A DNA stretch of 64,000 bases from Mumia sp. zg.B17. GTDB taxonomy: Bacteria; Actinomycetota; Actinomycetes; Propionibacteriales; Nocardioidaceae. The stretch covers positions 186,001 to 250,000 of the forward strand of contig NZ_JAHWCI010000002.1 of the NCBI RefSeq assembly GCF_019550915.1, given 5' to 3'. A model generated the notes under the pieces. It did not search any database. It saw only the letters and a list, made by a program, of their open reading frames with translations, and was not told the DNA's origin. A program made the position numbers and the translations under genes. How positions within the stretch are numbered: the first letter of the stretch is position 1; the number at the start of each line of letters is the position of its first letter. Shown here in pieces: positions 35,703 to 45,921 of this stretch.

Positions 35703-37285
35703 GCGATGACGCGTACGGCGCACGTCAGGACGACGGCAGGCGCGCGATCAAGCGGGCCCTGATCTCGGTCTATGACAAGACGGGGCTCGAGGCGCTCGCC
35801 AGCAGCCTCCATGCCGAGGGGGTCGAGATCGTCTCGACCGGGTCGACGGCCGAGCGCATCGCCGAGGCAGGCGTGCCGGTGAGGCGGGTCGAAGAGGTGA
35901 CCGGCTTCCCCGAGACCCTCGACGGCCGGGTCAAGACGCTGCACCCGCGCCTCCACGCGGGAATCCTCGCCGACCTCCGGCTCGACAGCCACGTCGAGCA
36001 GCTCACCGACCTCGAGATCGAGCCGTTCGACCTGGTGGTCAGCAACCTCTACCCCTTCCGGCAGACGGTGGCCTCGGGCGCCGCGCCTGACGACGTGGTG
36101 GAGCAGATCGACATCGGCGGCCCGTCGATGGTCCGCGCGGCGGCCAAGAACCACCCGTCGGTCGCCGTCGTGGTCGATCCGCGACGCTACGACGCCCTGC
36201 TCGACGCCGTCCGCGGCGGGGGTTTCACGCTGGCCCAGCGCGCGCGGCTGGCCGCCGAGGCGTTCACCCACACCGCGTCGTACGACATCGCGGTCGCGTC
36301 GTGGTTCGAGAACGTCTACGCGCCGCAGCCCGAGCAGCAGTTCCCGGCGTGGATCGGTGGCGACTGGGGGCTCTCGACGGTGCTGCGCTACGGCGAGAAC
36401 CCGCACCAGGCTGCGGCGCTCTATCACGGTGAGCGGCCGGGGATCGCGAACGCGACCCAGCTCCACGGCAAGGAGATGTCCTACAACAACTACGTCGACG
36501 CCGACGCGGCGCGCAGGGCCGCGAACGACTTCGACGAGCCCGCGGTCGCGATCATCAAGCACGCCAACCCGTGTGGCATCGCGGTCGGCGACGACGTGCT
36601 CGACGCGTACACGAAGGCCCACGCGACCGACCCCCTGTCCGCGTACGGGGGCGTGATCGCGGCGAACCGGCCGGTGACGGTCGAGATGGCCGAGAAGGTC
36701 GCCGAGGTGTTCACCGAGGTCATCGTGGCGCCCGAGTTCGAGCCGCGCGCGGTCGAGGTGCTGACCCGCAAGAAGAACATCCGCATCCTGGTCGCCCCGC
36801 TGGACGAGCACGCTCAGCGGATCGAGCTGCGTCTGATCTCGGGCGGTGCGCTGATGCAGGCCCGCGATCACGTCGACGCACCCGGCGACGACCCGGCGGC
36901 CTGGACCCTCGTCGCGGGTGAGCCCGCCGACGACGCGACGCTCGCCGACCTGGCGTTCGCGTGGAAGGCGTGCCGCACGGTGAAGTCCAACGCCATCCTG
37001 CTCGCGAAGGACCGCGCGGCCGTCGGCGTCGGGATGGGCCAGGTGAACCGTGTCGACTCCTGCAGGCTCGCCGTCGAGCGCGCCGGTGAGCAGCGGGCGA
37101 GCGGCGCGGTCGCTGCCTCGGACGCGTTCTTCCCGTTCGCGGACGGGCTGCAGGTCCTCATCGGCGGCGGGGTCCGTGCGGTGGTGCAGCCAGGCGGCTC
37201 GGTCCGTGACGAGGAGGTGATCGCGGCGGCGAACGCCGCCGGGATCACCATGTACGTCACCGGGTCGCGTCACTTCTTCCACTGA
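35699..37285 (+). CDS. purH: Bifunctional AICAR transformylase/IMP cyclohydrolase
   Basis: A 528-residue enzyme for the last two steps of IMP synthesis. The N-terminal MGS-like cyclohydrolase domain (about 18-150) has [20 protein letters not shown] and [20 protein letters not shown]. The transformylase domain follows, with [12 protein letters not shown] and the catalytic Lys-His in [14 protein letters not shown] (about 283-296). Its ATG lies within the purN stop (ATGA). A hairpin follows 4 bases after the stop. Confidence 0.96.
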   Translation: MSDDAYGARQDDGRRAIKRALISVYDKTGLEALASSLHAEGVEIVSTGSTAERIAEAGVPVRRVEEVTGFPETLDGRVKTLHPRLHAGILADLRLDSHVEQLTDLEIEPFDLVVSNLYPFRQTVASGAAPDDVVEQIDIGGPSMVRAAAKNHPSVAVVVDPRRYDALLDAVRGGGFTLAQRARLAAEAFTHTASYDIAVASWFENVYAPQPEQQFPAWIGGDWGLSTVLRYGENPHQAAALYHGERPGIANATQLHGKEMSYNNYVDADAARRAANDFDEPAVAIIKHANPCGIAVGDDVLDAYTKAHATDPLSAYGGVIAANRPVTVEMAEKVAEVFTEVIVAPEFEPRAVEVLTRKKNIRILVAPLDEHAQRIELRLISGGALMQARDHVDAPGDDPAAWTLVAGEPADDATLADLAFAWKACRTVKSNAILLAKDRAAVGVGMGQVNRVDSCRLAVERAGEQRASGAVAASDAFFPFADGLQVLIGGGVRAVVQPGGSVRDEEVIAAANAAGITMYVTGSRHFFH

Positions 37286-37288
37286 CGC

Positions 37289-37322
37289 GTCGGGCCGTGC
37301 GTCAGAGCGCGTACGGCCCGAC
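37289..37322. terminator. Hairpin after purH
   Basis: Perfect 10-bp arms GTCGGGCCGT (37289-37298) and ACGGCCCGAC (37313-37322) with a 14-base loop lie just after the purH stop. No T-tract. Confidence 0.6.
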
Positions 37323-37353
37323 TCCGAGGGTTCCGAGGCGAGGGGGCCCGCAC

Positions 37354-37375
37354 GAAGTCTTGCATGCGAGACTTC
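37354..37375. promoter_or_regulatory. 22-bp near-perfect dyad just before folD
   Basis: Arms GAAGTCT (37354-37360) and AGACTTC (37369-37375) flank an 8-base centre that itself contains GCATGC. Only one base pair in the full 22 bp is mismatched. It ends 4 bases before GTG 37380 and could be an operator or a start-blocking RNA hairpin. Confidence 0.45.
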
Positions 37376-37379
37376 TCGG

Positions 37380-38240
37380 GTGAGCGCACAGATTCTCGAC
37401 GGCAAAGCAGCGGCCTCGGCGATCAAGGCCGACCTCACCGAGCGGGTCACCGCCCTCGCGAAGCGCGGTGTACGACCGGGGCTGGGCACGCTGCTGGTCG
37501 GAGACGACCCCGGCAGCCAGATCTACGTCGCCGGCAAGCACCGGGACTCCCTGCAGGTGGGCATCGAGTCCATCCGGGTCGACCTGCCCGCGACCGCCAC
37601 GCAGGCCGAGGTGCTCGCCGCGGTCGACACGCTCAACGCCGACCCCGCGTGCACGGGATACATCGTGCAGCTGCCGCTGCCCAAGGGCATCGACGAGAAC
37701 GCCGTCATCGGACGGATCGATCCGGCGAAGGACGCCGACGGGCTCCAGCCGACCAACCTCGGGTGGCTGGTGCTCAACGAGCCCGCCCCGCTCCCCTGCA
37801 CGCCACGCGGGATCGTGGAGCTCCTGCGCTGGGGTGGCGTCGAGATCGCCGGCGCCCACGTCGTCGTGGTCGGACGCGGCGTCACCGTCGGACGCCCGCT
37901 CGGGCTCCTGCTGACGCGACGCTCCGAGAACGCCACCGTCACGTTGTGCCACACAGGCACCCGCGACCTCGCCGCCGAGGTGCGGCGCGCCGACATCGTC
38001 GTCGCGGCGGCGGGTGTGCCGTCGATCGTCACCGCCGACATGGTCAAGCCGGGGGCGGCGGTGCTGGACGTCGGCGTGAGCCGTGACGCGGAGGGCAAGA
38101 TCGCCGGTGACGTCGACGCGGGCGTCGCCGAGGTGGCCGGGTGGGTCTCGCCCAACCCCGGCGGTGTCGGACCGATGACCCGGGCGATGCTCCTCCAGAA
38201 CGTGGTGGAGGCCTCCGAACGCGCAGCCGGCGTGGCATGA
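37380..38240 (+). CDS. folD: Methylenetetrahydrofolate dehydrogenase/cyclohydrolase
   Basis: A 286-residue bifunctional enzyme that interconverts methylene-, methenyl- and 10-formyl-THF, supplying purN and purH. Conserved pieces include [16 protein letters not shown] with the active-site Tyr and Lys, [24 protein letters not shown] for NADP+ and [19 protein letters not shown] 37380 is the first codon ([13 protein letters not shown]); there is no clear ribosome site, and a 22-bp dyad ends 4 bases upstream. It overlaps the DUF3017 gene by 4 bases. Confidence 0.95.
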   Translation: MSAQILDGKAAASAIKADLTERVTALAKRGVRPGLGTLLVGDDPGSQIYVAGKHRDSLQVGIESIRVDLPATATQAEVLAAVDTLNADPACTGYIVQLPLPKGIDENAVIGRIDPAKDADGLQPTNLGWLVLNEPAPLPCTPRGIVELLRWGGVEIAGAHVVVVGRGVTVGRPLGLLLTRRSENATVTLCHTGTRDLAAEVRRADIVVAAAGVPSIVTADMVKPGAAVLDVGVSRDAEGKIAGDVDAGVAEVAGWVSPNPGGVGPMTRAMLLQNVVEASERAAGVA

Positions 38241-38521
38241 GCCGACGGGAGGGTCTCACAGCGGGCACGCAGATGTACGCCGCGCTGGTCGTGGCCGTCG
38301 TCGTGGGTCTGGCTCTCGTGGCCTTCGGAGCGTGGCGGCAGGGCATCATCCTGCTCGGCGGCGCGCTCGTCCTCGGTGGCGCCGTGCGCGCCGTTCTCCC
38401 CGAGCCCCGCACCGGGCTCCTTCGGGTGCGGGGCCGGGTCTTCGACACCGCGTGGATGCTGTTCCTGGGATCCGGGCTCGTCACGCTCGCCTTCGTCGTA
38501 CCCCCCGGGATCGGCTCCTGA
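38237..38521 (+). CDS. DUF3017 small membrane protein
   Basis: A 94-residue protein with three hydrophobic spans (about 12-30, 33-52 and 70-90) separated by [17 protein letters not shown]. It matches DUF3017, found after folD in many actinobacteria, with no known function. ATG 38237 overlaps the folD stop (ATGA). I reject the longer open frame to 38141, which lies inside folD. Confidence 0.9.
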   Translation: MSRREGLTAGTQMYAALVVAVVVGLALVAFGAWRQGIILLGGALVLGGAVRAVLPEPRTGLLRVRGRVFDTAWMLFLGSGLVTLAFVVPPGIGS

Positions 38522-38553
38522 GCACGAAACCTCGACGCGAGGTCGGTCGCCGC

Positions 38554-38559
38554 TAGGCT
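38554..38559 (+). promoter_or_regulatory. -10 element (TAGGCT), leaderless type
   Basis: TAGGCT ends exactly 6 bases before ATG 38566, so transcription should begin at the A of the start codon. This is one of the clearest leaderless cases in the window. Confidence 0.6.
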
Positions 38560-38565
38560 GCGGCC

Positions 38566-38964
38566 ATGATCCGGCTGCTCATCAATGCCGCCATCGCGCT
38601 GGGGTCGAGCGCGGTCGGCATCCTCGTCGCGACCTGGGCGCTGCCCGAGATGGACGTCGAGGCGAGCGGATTCGCGACGGCGGTCGTGGTGTTCACCCTC
38701 GCTCAGGTGATCTTGTCGCCGTTCGTCACGACGGTCGCGGCGCGCAACGCGCCGGCCTTCCTTGGCGGCATCGGGCTGGTCTCGACCCTGGTCGCGCTGA
38801 TCATCGCCCGGGTGGCGACCGACGGACTGTCGATCTCCGGGGTCACGACCTGGGTTCTTGCGGCACTGATCGTGTGGCTGGTGACGGCGCTCGCCGCATT
38901 CTTCCTGCCGATGATCTTCCTCAAGCGCCGCCGCGACGACAGGGCCGCCGGCAGACCGCGCTGA
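38566..38964 (+). CDS. Holin-like small membrane protein (phage holin family 4 type)
   Basis: A 132-residue protein with four hydrophobic segments (about 1-25, 33-55, 65-85 and 92-117) and a basic C-terminus KRRRDDRAAGRPR. The layout resembles chromosomal phage-holin-family-4 proteins, which in bacteria are usually not linked to a prophage and have unknown roles. No phage genes are nearby. A strong terminator follows. Confidence 0.75.
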   Translation: MIRLLINAAIALGSSAVGILVATWALPEMDVEASGFATAVVVFTLAQVILSPFVTTVAARNAPAFLGGIGLVSTLVALIIARVATDGLSISGVTTWVLAALIVWLVTALAAFFLPMIFLKRRRDDRAAGRPR

Positions 38965-38972
38965 CGGGACGA

Positions 38973-39019
38973 CGAAAGCCCCGACCCCAGCCCGTACGGG
39001 CCGGAGGTCGGGGCTTTCG
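38973..39019. terminator. Bidirectional terminator between holin-like gene and mdh
   Basis: Perfect 14-bp arms CGAAAGCCCCGACC and GGTCGGGGCTTTCG (38973-38986, 39006-39019) enclose a loop holding a nested CCCGTACGGG. It lies between two convergent genes and has A/T runs near both ends. Confidence 0.88.
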
Positions 39020-39035
39020 CAGATCGTGCCTGCGC

Positions 39036-40139
<1,104 letters not shown>

Positions 40140-40895
40140 TCAGGAGTCGGAGTCTCCGACCACGTCGACGTCGGACCGGTCGACGCCGGTGATGAAGACG
40201 AACGTGGCTCCGGCGATGGCCGCGCCGATCAACGGCGCGAGGATGAAGAGCCACACCTGCGCTAGGGCGTCCGCCCCGGCGAACCACGCCACGCCGAGCG
40301 ACCTGGCCGGGTTGACCGAGGTGTTCGTGACCGGGATGGAGATCAGGTGGATCAGCGTCAGGCCGAGGCCGATCGCCAACGGCGCGAACCCGACGGGGGC
40401 ACGCTTCGAGGTCACGCCGAGGATGATGTAGACGAACATCGCCGTCATCACGATCTCGCACACCAGGCAGGACCACAGGGCGTACCCGCCGGGCGACCTG
40501 TCGCCGTACCCGTTGGTCGCGAAGCCGCTGTCGACCGCGGAGAAGCCCTCCACCCCACGGGCGATGGCGAGCAGGACGGCTCCAGCGATCGACGCGCCGA
40601 CGATCTGCGCGGCGGCGTATGGACCCACGTCACGCCACGGGAAGCGCCGTGCCACGGCGAGGCCGACGGTGACCGCGGGATTGAAATGGGCCCCCGAGAT
40701 GTGGCCGACGGCGTACGCGCCCGTCAGGACGGTCAGGCCGAACGCGAACGCGACGCCGAGGTGTCCGATGCCCAGGTTGCCGACCTCGGGTGTCACGAAG
40801 ACCGCTCCGAGGACGGCGGCGCCACAACCGCCGAGCACCAACCAGAACGAGCCGAGCACCTCGGCTCCGAGACGAGCACGTAGATCGGGCGTCAT
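40140..40895 (-). CDS. aqpZ: Aquaporin Z-type water channel
   Basis: A 251-residue MIP-family channel with six spans. The two NPA boxes are in [12 protein letters not shown] (NPA near residue 72) and [11 protein letters not shown]. The selectivity filter resembles Aqp[20 protein letters not shown] gives the His, Thr and Arg positions, arguing for water rather than glycerol. The tail is acidic ([13 protein letters not shown]). GAGGGGGGATCC precedes ATG 40895. It passively balances osmotic water flow (family knowledge). Confidence 0.93.
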   Translation of the reverse strand: MTPDLRARLGAEVLGSFWLVLGGCGAAVLGAVFVTPEVGNLGIGHLGVAFAFGLTVLTGAYAVGHISGAHFNPAVTVGLAVARRFPWRDVGPYAAAQIVGASIAGAVLLAIARGVEGFSAVDSGFATNGYGDRSPGGYALWSCLVCEIVMTAMFVYIILGVTSKRAPVGFAPLAIGLGLTLIHLISIPVTNTSVNPARSLGVAWFAGADALAQVWLFILAPLIGAAIAGATFVFITGVDRSDVDVVGDSDS

Positions 40896-40994
40896 GGATC
40901 CCCCCTCGTGGGCGGGACGTCCCCCTGACAGTCCCGTCTCGCATTGTGCTCGCCCTGCGCCCGGTGTGCACCCCGGGTCGTGGCACGCCGGTCG

Positions 40995-41666
40995 TCAGTC
41001 GGCCGGCAGCACCCAGATCGCCTCGGCGGCGCGCAGTCCCAGCTCGGTGGCGATGCCGCCGATCTCGACAGCGAGCGTCCCCGCGAAGTCTCGCCGCTCC
41101 ACGAGCACCAGGGGACTGTCGAGCACGACGCCGAGCCCGGTGAGGTGGCGCAGGAGGTCGGGATCTGCGTCGGAGACGCGGGCGACGACGAACGTCGCCG
41201 GATCGTGCCTCTCGCTCAGGCGTACGGCACCCAGTCCGGGGACGGACCCGTCACGTGAGGGGATCGGGTCACCGTGCGGGTCCCGGACGGGCCGGCCGAG
41301 CCTGTCGTCGAGGCGTTCGACGAAGGCGTCCGACACGGCGTGCTCGAGGATCTCCGCCTCGTCGTGGACCTCGTCCCACGCGTAGTCGAGGTAGTCGACG
41401 AGGAAGGTCTCGAGGAGGCGGTGGCGACGCACCATCTGCACGGCCGCGGCACGACCGGCCTCGCTGAGCTCGATCGTCCCGTACGGCGCGTGGCGCAGGA
41501 GTCCGTGCTCGGTGAGACGGCGCACAGTCTCCGAGACGGTCGACGGCGGCTGGCCCAGCTTGGCGCCGAGCGCCTTGGACGTCACCGGCTCGGCATCCCA
41601 CTCCGTCATCGCCCAGATGGTCTTCAGATAGTCCTGGTGGGCGGTGGAGAGGGCGGTCACGATCAC
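40995..41666 (-). CDS. DtxR-family metalloregulator (MntR/IdeR-like)
   Basis: A 223-residue DtxR-family repressor. The winged helix has TSKALGAKLGQPPSTVSETV and TEHGLLRHAPYG. The metal-binding and dimer domain has RRHRLLETFLVDYLDYAWDE and DEAEILEHAVSD with the usual His/Glu/Asp ligands. An SH3-like C-terminal domain follows. It starts at GTG 41666 with TACGCT 7 bases upstream. Whether it senses Mn2+ or Fe2+ cannot be read from the sequence. Divergent genes are a 35-residue membrane peptide and an MFS transporter. Confidence 0.92.
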   Translation of the reverse strand: MIVTALSTAHQDYLKTIWAMTEWDAEPVTSKALGAKLGQPPSTVSETVRRLTEHGLLRHAPYGTIELSEAGRAAAVQMVRRHRLLETFLVDYLDYAWDEVHDEAEILEHAVSDAFVERLDDRLGRPVRDPHGDPIPSRDGSVPGLGAVRLSERHDPATFVVARVSDADPDLLRHLTGLGVVLDSPLVLVERRDFAGTLAVEIGGIATELGLRAAEAIWVLPAD

Positions 41667-41673
41667 GCGCCTC

Positions 41674-41679
41674 AGCGTA
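41674..41679 (-). promoter_or_regulatory. -10 element (TACGCT) of the DtxR-family gene, leaderless type
   Basis: On the minus strand TACGCT ends 7 bases before GTG 41666. Confidence 0.5.
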
Positions 41680-41692
41680 GCGGCGAGAAGAT

Positions 41693-41712
41693 TTCGGTGA
41701 TCCGAACTTTAT
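41693..41712. promoter_or_regulatory. Candidate DtxR-family operator between divergent leaderless promoters
   Basis: A TTCGG-TGAT-CCGAA dyad (41693-41706) continues into CTTTAT. It lies about 15 bp from the -10 of the DtxR-family gene and about 20 bp from the -10 of the small peptide gene, so a bound repressor would block both. A related CCGAACTTAT half-site recurs at 41904-41913 before the MFS gene. Confidence 0.5.
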
Positions 41713-41726
41713 CCTTCGATCTGCCG

Positions 41727-41732
41727 TATGCT
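41727..41732 (+). promoter_or_regulatory. -10 element (TATGCT) of the small membrane peptide gene
   Basis: TATGCT ends 6 bases before ATG 41739, selecting this start over ATG 41736. Confidence 0.45.
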
Positions 41733-41738
41733 GTGATG

Positions 41739-41846
41739 ATGGCACCGGAAACCGTGCGGCGCGGCATCGCCGGCCTCCTGCGGACGACCGCCTTCGTGGC
41801 GGCCTTCGTCGTGGTGGTCGCGGTGTTGTCGGCCTGGGACTTCTGA
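41739..41846 (+). CDS. 35-residue single-span membrane peptide
   Basis: A short open frame, MAPETVRRGIAGLLRTT then one hydrophobic stretch AFVAAFVVVVAVLSAWDF. It diverges from a DtxR-family regulator, has a leaderless-type promoter and sits 77 bp before an MFS gene with the same half-site. Its size and setting recall Mn-regulated small proteins such as E. coli MntS, but there is no sequence similarity that I can claim. It could also be an untranslated stretch. Confidence 0.5.
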   Translation: MAPETVRRGIAGLLRTTAFVAAFVVVVAVLSAWDF

Positions 41847-41861
41847 GCCCTCCCGCGAGCG

Positions 41862-41877
41862 AGTGAGCGACCTCACG
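41862..41877. promoter_or_regulatory. CRP-like site upstream of the MFS gene
   Basis: AGTGA-N6-TCACG resembles the CRP/GlxR sites before zwf and sucC, with one more mismatch. It is centred about 55 bases before ATG 41924. Confidence 0.35.
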
Positions 41878-41903
41878 CCCTGACCTCGGGAATTGTTTTC
41901 TCC

Positions 41904-41916
41904 CCGAACTTATTCT
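41904..41916 (+). promoter_or_regulatory. MFS promoter: CCGAACTTAT half-site overlapping TATTCT -10
   Basis: TATTCT (41911-41916) ends 7 bases before ATG 41924, a leaderless spacing. The overlapping CCGAACTTAT (41904-41913) nearly repeats CCGAACTTTAT at 41702-41712, so the DtxR-family protein may control both promoters. Confidence 0.45.
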
Positions 41917-41923
41917 GGAAGGG

Positions 41924-43171
41924 ATGCAGCTCACCGCCTCCCCACCTGGTCGTACCCGCACGCCGCGCGTCCTGCGTGAGCGGCGCGATCGTCGTCCCCG
42001 CCTGCTCCTCGCCCTGCTCGCGCTGGCGCTGGGCGGCTTCGCCATCGGGACCACCGAGTACGTCACGATGGGTCTGCTGCCCGAGATCGCCTCCGGGATG
42101 GGGGTGTCCATCCCCAGCGCCGGTCACGTCATCTCCGCGTACGCGGTGGGCGTGGTCGTCGGTGCCCCGGTCATCGTCTCCATGACCGCGCGGCTGCCCA
42201 AGCAGGCACTCGCGATCGGGCTCGTGGCCGCCCTCGCGCTCGGCAACCTGCTGACCGCGATCGCGCCGTCGTACGAGACCCTGCTCGCCGCACGGTTCCT
42301 CGCCGGCCTCCCGCACGGCGCCTACTTCGGAGTGGCCTCGCTGATCGCCGCCTCGATGGTCTCGCCGCAGCGGCGCGGCCGTGCGGTCGCGTCGGTGATG
42401 ATGGGACTCGCGGCGGCGAACCTGATCGGCGTCCCGGCGAGCACGTTCCTGGGACAGCTGCTCGGGTGGCGCTCGGCCTACTGGGTGGTCGTCGGCCTCG
42501 CCGTGGTCACGATGGGCTTCATCGGGGCCTTCGTCCCGCAGCAGCAGCGTGACACCTCCGCGACGGTGCGCCGCGAGCTGCGGGCGCTGCGGCAGCCCCA
42601 GGTGCTCCTGACCGCCGGGGTCGGAGCCGTCGGCTTCGGCGGCCTCTTCGCCGTCTACAGCTACATCGCCCCCATCACGACCGACGTCACCCGCCTCAGT
42701 GCGGGGTTCGTGCCGTGGGTGCTCCTCGTCTACGGCATCGGGTCGATCCTGGGCACCGAGATCGGTGGCCGCCTCGCCGACCACGCGTTGTTCGCGTGGC
42801 TGTGCGCGACGCTCGTGGCGATGGCGTTGCTGCTGGCGCTGTTCGCCTACACCGCGCAGCACGGGATCCTCCTGCTCGGAGGCGTCTTCCTCCTGTCCAC
42901 GGCCGCCGCCGCACTCGGTCTGCTGCTGCAGATGCGCCTGATGGAGGTCTCGGGCAGCGCCAAGATGCTCGGCGCCGCGCTCAACCACTCAGCGCTCAAT
43001 GCCGCGAACGCGCTCGGCGCCTGGCTCGGTGGCGCGGCGATCGCGGCCGGCCTGGGATACCTCGCCACCGCGTGGGTCGGCGTGGGTCTCTCGCTCGCCG
43101 GACTGATCATCCTGGTCGCCTCGGCCTGGCTGTATCGCGGCGAGCGGCTCTCCCTGTCGCTCTCGCACTGA
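41924..43171 (+). CDS. MFS transporter, DHA1 drug/sugar efflux type
   Basis: A 415-residue major facilitator with 12 predicted spans. The N-terminal half carries FAIGTTEYVTMGLLPEIASG, the DHA1 motif of the AraJ/SotB/chloramphenicol-efflux group. A basic leader (residues 1-25) precedes the first span. The substrate is unknown. The DtxR-family gene and shared half-site suggest expression linked to metal status, so export of a metal ligand or metal complex is a reasonable guess only. Confidence 0.88.
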   Translation: MQLTASPPGRTRTPRVLRERRDRRPRLLLALLALALGGFAIGTTEYVTMGLLPEIASGMGVSIPSAGHVISAYAVGVVVGAPVIVSMTARLPKQALAIGLVAALALGNLLTAIAPSYETLLAARFLAGLPHGAYFGVASLIAASMVSPQRRGRAVASVMMGLAAANLIGVPASTFLGQLLGWRSAYWVVVGLAVVTMGFIGAFVPQQQRDTSATVRRELRALRQPQVLLTAGVGAVGFGGLFAVYSYIAPITTDVTRLSAGFVPWVLLVYGIGSILGTEIGGRLADHALFAWLCATLVAMALLLALFAYTAQHGILLLGGVFLLSTAAAALGLLLQMRLMEVSGSAKMLGAALNHSALNAANALGAWLGGAAIAAGLGYLATAWVGVGLSLAGLIILVASAWLYRGERLSLSLSH

Positions 43172-43183
43172 GCCGGCGCCGCC

Positions 43184-43250
43184 GTACCCGCGCTGCCTCG
43201 GCGTCGGGCCCCCGCGAGAGTGGGCCCGACGCCGGAGCTCACGCGGGTAC
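43184..43250. terminator. Nested double-hairpin terminator
   Basis: An inner stem of perfect 12-bp arms GGCGTCGGGCCC and GGGCCCGACGCC (43200-43211, 43222-43233) sits inside outer 9-bp arms GTACCCGCG and CGCGGGTAC (43184-43192, 43242-43250). It separates convergent MFS and cysA genes and overlaps the cysA stop. Confidence 0.85.
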
Positions 43251-44213
43251 GGGGGAGTGGGCGCCGTTGACCGGCGCGACCTCACGGAGCCAGACGGTCG
43301 ACCCCTCGGCGAGCCCACGCTGGAGCGCGTCGTTGCGGGTGAGCTGGACCTGGACCGGGTCGCCGCCGCTCGTCGGCGTGACCTCGAGCCGCACCTCGTA
43401 GCCGATCCGCGTCCACCGCGTGATGGTGCCGACGACGGAGTCCGGCACGGGTCCTGCGGCGACCTCGATGTCGTGCGGCCGTACGAGTCGCCCGTCGAGG
43501 GTCGTCACCGGGCCGAGGAAGGACAGGACGAAGTCCGACGCCGGCTGGTCGTACAGCTCGTCCGGCGTCCCGATCTGCTCGATCCGGCCCTGGTTGATGA
43601 CGACGATCTGGTCGGCGACCTCCAGAGCCTCCTCCTGGTCGTGCGTGACGAACACCGTCGTCACGTGGACCTCGTCGTGGAGGCGGCGCAGCCAGTCGCG
43701 CAGCTCCTTGCGGACCTTCGCGTCCAGCGCGCCGAACGGCTCGTCGAGCAGCAGCACGCTCGGCTCGATGGCGAGCGCACGGGCGAGCGCCATGCGCTGG
43801 CGCTGACCGCCCGACAGCTGGGCCGGGTAGCGGTCGGCGAACTGCTCGAGGTGCACGAGGCGGAGCATCTCGCGGACCCGCTCGGCGACCTGGTCCTTGG
43901 GCTGCTTGCGGATCTCGAGCCCGAACGCGACGTTGCGAGCGACCGTCATGTGCTTGAACGCGGCGTAGTGCTGGAAGACGAAGCCGACGTTGCGCTTGCG
44001 GGCCGGGAGTCGCGTGGCGTCGTTGCCCTCGATCGTGACCGTGCCGCTGTCGGCGTTCTCCAGGCCGGCGATGATCCGCAGCAGCGTGGACTTCCCGCCG
44101 CCGCTGGGCCCGAGCAGGGCGGTGAGCTGCCCGGCGGGGACCGACAGATTGATGTCCTCGAGGGCCACGAAGTCGCCGAAGCGGCGGCCGACCCCTGCGA
44201 TCTCGATGCTCAT
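43239..44213 (-). CDS. cysA: Sulfate ABC transporter, ATP-binding subunit
   Basis: A 324-residue ATPase of sulfate/thiosulfate import. Walker A is GPSGGGKST, the Q-loop VFQHYAAF, signature [15 protein letters not shown], Walker [13 protein letters not shown] and H-loop [14 protein letters not shown]. The C-terminal regulatory domain begins near residue 235 ([20 protein letters not shown]). The start ATG 44213 overlaps cysW by 4 bases. A much longer open frame to 45008 is a shadow and not used. It is the last gene of the operon. Confidence 0.95.
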   Translation of the reverse strand: MSIEIAGVGRRFGDFVALEDINLSVPAGQLTALLGPSGGGKSTLLRIIAGLENADSGTVTIEGNDATRLPARKRNVGFVFQHYAAFKHMTVARNVAFGLEIRKQPKDQVAERVREMLRLVHLEQFADRYPAQLSGGQRQRMALARALAIEPSVLLLDEPFGALDAKVRKELRDWLRRLHDEVHVTTVFVTHDQEEALEVADQIVVINQGRIEQIGTPDELYDQPASDFVLSFLGPVTTLDGRLVRPHDIEVAAGPVPDSVVGTITRWTRIGYEVRLEVTPTSGGDPVQVQLTRNDALQRGLAEGSTVWLREVAPVNGAHSPVPA

Positions 44214-45079
44214 GCTGGGTCCTTCTCGGTGGTGAGGGGGGTGGCGACCTCGGCGGACGCCCGAATGGTGGGCGCCGCGGCGTGCCCCGGTCGCAGGAGC
44301 GTGACGACGATGAGGGCGAGCACCGCGGCAGCGGCCAGCACGAACGAGGCGGCGTACGCGGCCGTCTGCTCGAAGTTCTGGTAGCGCTCCTCGACTACGA
44401 GGGTCGCGGTCTGGGTCTGCCCGACGATGTTGCCGGAGACGATCTTGACCGCCCCGAACTCGCCGAGCGACCGAGCGAGGCTGAGGACGACGCCGTACAC
44501 GAGCGCCCAGCGGATCGCCGGGAGCGTGATGCGGCGGAACGTCTGCCAGGCGTTGGCCCCGAGGCTGACGGCGGCCTGCTCCTGCTCGGTGCCGATCTCG
44601 GTGAGCACCGGGACGACCTCGCGGATCACCAGCGGGAGCGACACGAACGCCGTCGCCATGATGATCCCTGGAGTCGCATAGATGACCTGGAGGCCGGAGC
44701 TCTCGAGCGTCGGCCCGAACCAGCCGTTGGTGCCCCCGTAGGCCAGCAGCAGGGCGAGCCCCACGACGACCGGGGAGACCGAGAGCGGCAGGTCGATGAG
44801 CGCGGAGAGGATACGGCGGCCGGGGAAGGTGTAGCGGACGAGCAGCACCGAGATGAGGACGCCGAAGACGGTGTTGATGACGACCGCCCAGGCGGCGACG
44901 ACCAGCGTCAGCTCGAACGCGTCGACGGTGGTCGGCTCGGTGAGGGCGTCCACGAACGCCCCGGTCCCCTCGGCGAACGCGTTCTTGCCGACGAGGAAGA
45001 CCGGCCACACGATCAGCAGCGTCAGATAGACGAGGACGATCGCGCGCAGGACGTAACGGACGGGACCGCGCTCGTTCAT
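44210..45079 (-). CDS. cysW: Sulfate ABC transporter permease CysW
   Basis: A 289-residue permease with six spans. The EAA-like coupling loop is [20 protein letters not shown], followed by [20 protein letters not shown], typical of CysW. It pairs with CysT in the membrane to pass sulfate. It overlaps both neighbours by 4 bases. Confidence 0.94.
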   Translation of the reverse strand: MNERGPVRYVLRAIVLVYLTLLIVWPVFLVGKNAFAEGTGAFVDALTEPTTVDAFELTLVVAAWAVVINTVFGVLISVLLVRYTFPGRRILSALIDLPLSVSPVVVGLALLLAYGGTNGWFGPTLESSGLQVIYATPGIIMATAFVSLPLVIREVVPVLTEIGTEQEQAAVSLGANAWQTFRRITLPAIRWALVYGVVLSLARSLGEFGAVKIVSGNIVGQTQTATLVVEERYQNFEQTAAYAASFVLAAAAVLALIVVTLLRPGHAAAPTIRASAEVATPLTTEKDPA

Positions 45080-45921
45080 CGTCGGGCCACCCTCCGTGCG
45101 ATGACGTCCAGGGCGATGATCGCGAAGAGAGCCACGAGGAGAAGCAGCGACGCGACGGAGGCGGCGGCCGCCATGTTGCCGTTCTCGATGTAGGTCAGGA
45201 TGCGCACCGAGGTGACTTCCGTGCGCATGGGGAGGTTGCCCGACAGCAGCACCAGGGAGCCGTACTCGCTGATGGCGCGGGCGAACGACAGCGCCGCACC
45301 GGCGGTGATGGCCGGCGTCAGCGCCGGGAGGAGGACCTTGCGGAAGGTCGTGAGCCGGCTCGCGCCGAGCGACGCGGCGGCCTGCTCGGTCTCCGGGTCG
45401 AGCTCGAGCAGGACCGGCTGCACCGTCCGGACCACGAACGGCGTGGTGACGAACAGCAGTGCCAGGAAGACGGCGACGCGGGTGTTGGCGACGTCGATCC
45501 CGATCGGGCTGCCGGGACCGTAGAGGCTCAGGAGCACCAACCCCGCCACGATGGTCGGCAGGGCGAACGGGATGTCGATGACGACCTCGAGGATCCCCTT
45601 GCCCCAGAAGTGGTCACGGACGAGGACCCAGGCGATGAGCGTGCCGAAGACGACGTTCGTCACGGTCACCAGGACGGCCTCGCCGACGGTGAGCTTGATC
45701 GCGGCCCACGTCTGCGGCTGCTGGATCGTCTCGACGAAGGTGGTCCAGCCACCCTCGGTCGTGGTGAGGACGACGGCCGACAGGGGCAGCATCACGAGGA
45801 TGCTGAACCAGATCAACGCGACGCCCAGCCCCAACCCCGCTGCGGGGGTCAGGGCCGTGGCCGCGCGGGCCCGGCGCCGGGGACCCCGGCGCCGGACCCG
45901 CGTGAGGGTGGACGTGGTCAC
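45076..45921 (-). CDS. cysT: Sulfate ABC transporter permease CysT
   Basis: A 281-residue permease with six spans. Its coupling loop is [20 protein letters not shown], then [20 protein letters not shown], typical of CysT/CysU. A basic leader ([13 protein letters not shown]) precedes the first span. It overlaps the binding-protein gene and cysW by 4 bases each, so the four genes are translationally coupled. Confidence 0.94.
   Translation of the reverse strand: MTTSTLTRVRRRGPRRRARAATALTPAAGLGLGVALIWFSILVMLPLSAVVLTTTEGGWTTFVETIQQPQTWAAIKLTVGEAVLVTVTNVVFGTLIAWVLVRDHFWGKGILEVVIDIPFALPTIVAGLVLLSLYGPGSPIGIDVANTRVAVFLALLFVTTPFVVRTVQPVLLELDPETEQAAASLGASRLTTFRKVLLPALTPAITAGAALSFARAISEYGSLVLLSGNLPMRTEVTSVRILTYIENGNMAAAASVASLLLLVALFAIIALDVIARRVARR

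Noticed and set aside
38566-38964. Prophage remnant
   Set aside because: The holin-like protein is the only phage-like gene and neighbours are core metabolic genes.
43239-45008. 589-residue fusion of cysA with upstream frame
   Set aside because: The extra 265 residues are a shadow of cysW; a normal CysA start lies at 44213 with a 4-bp overlap.
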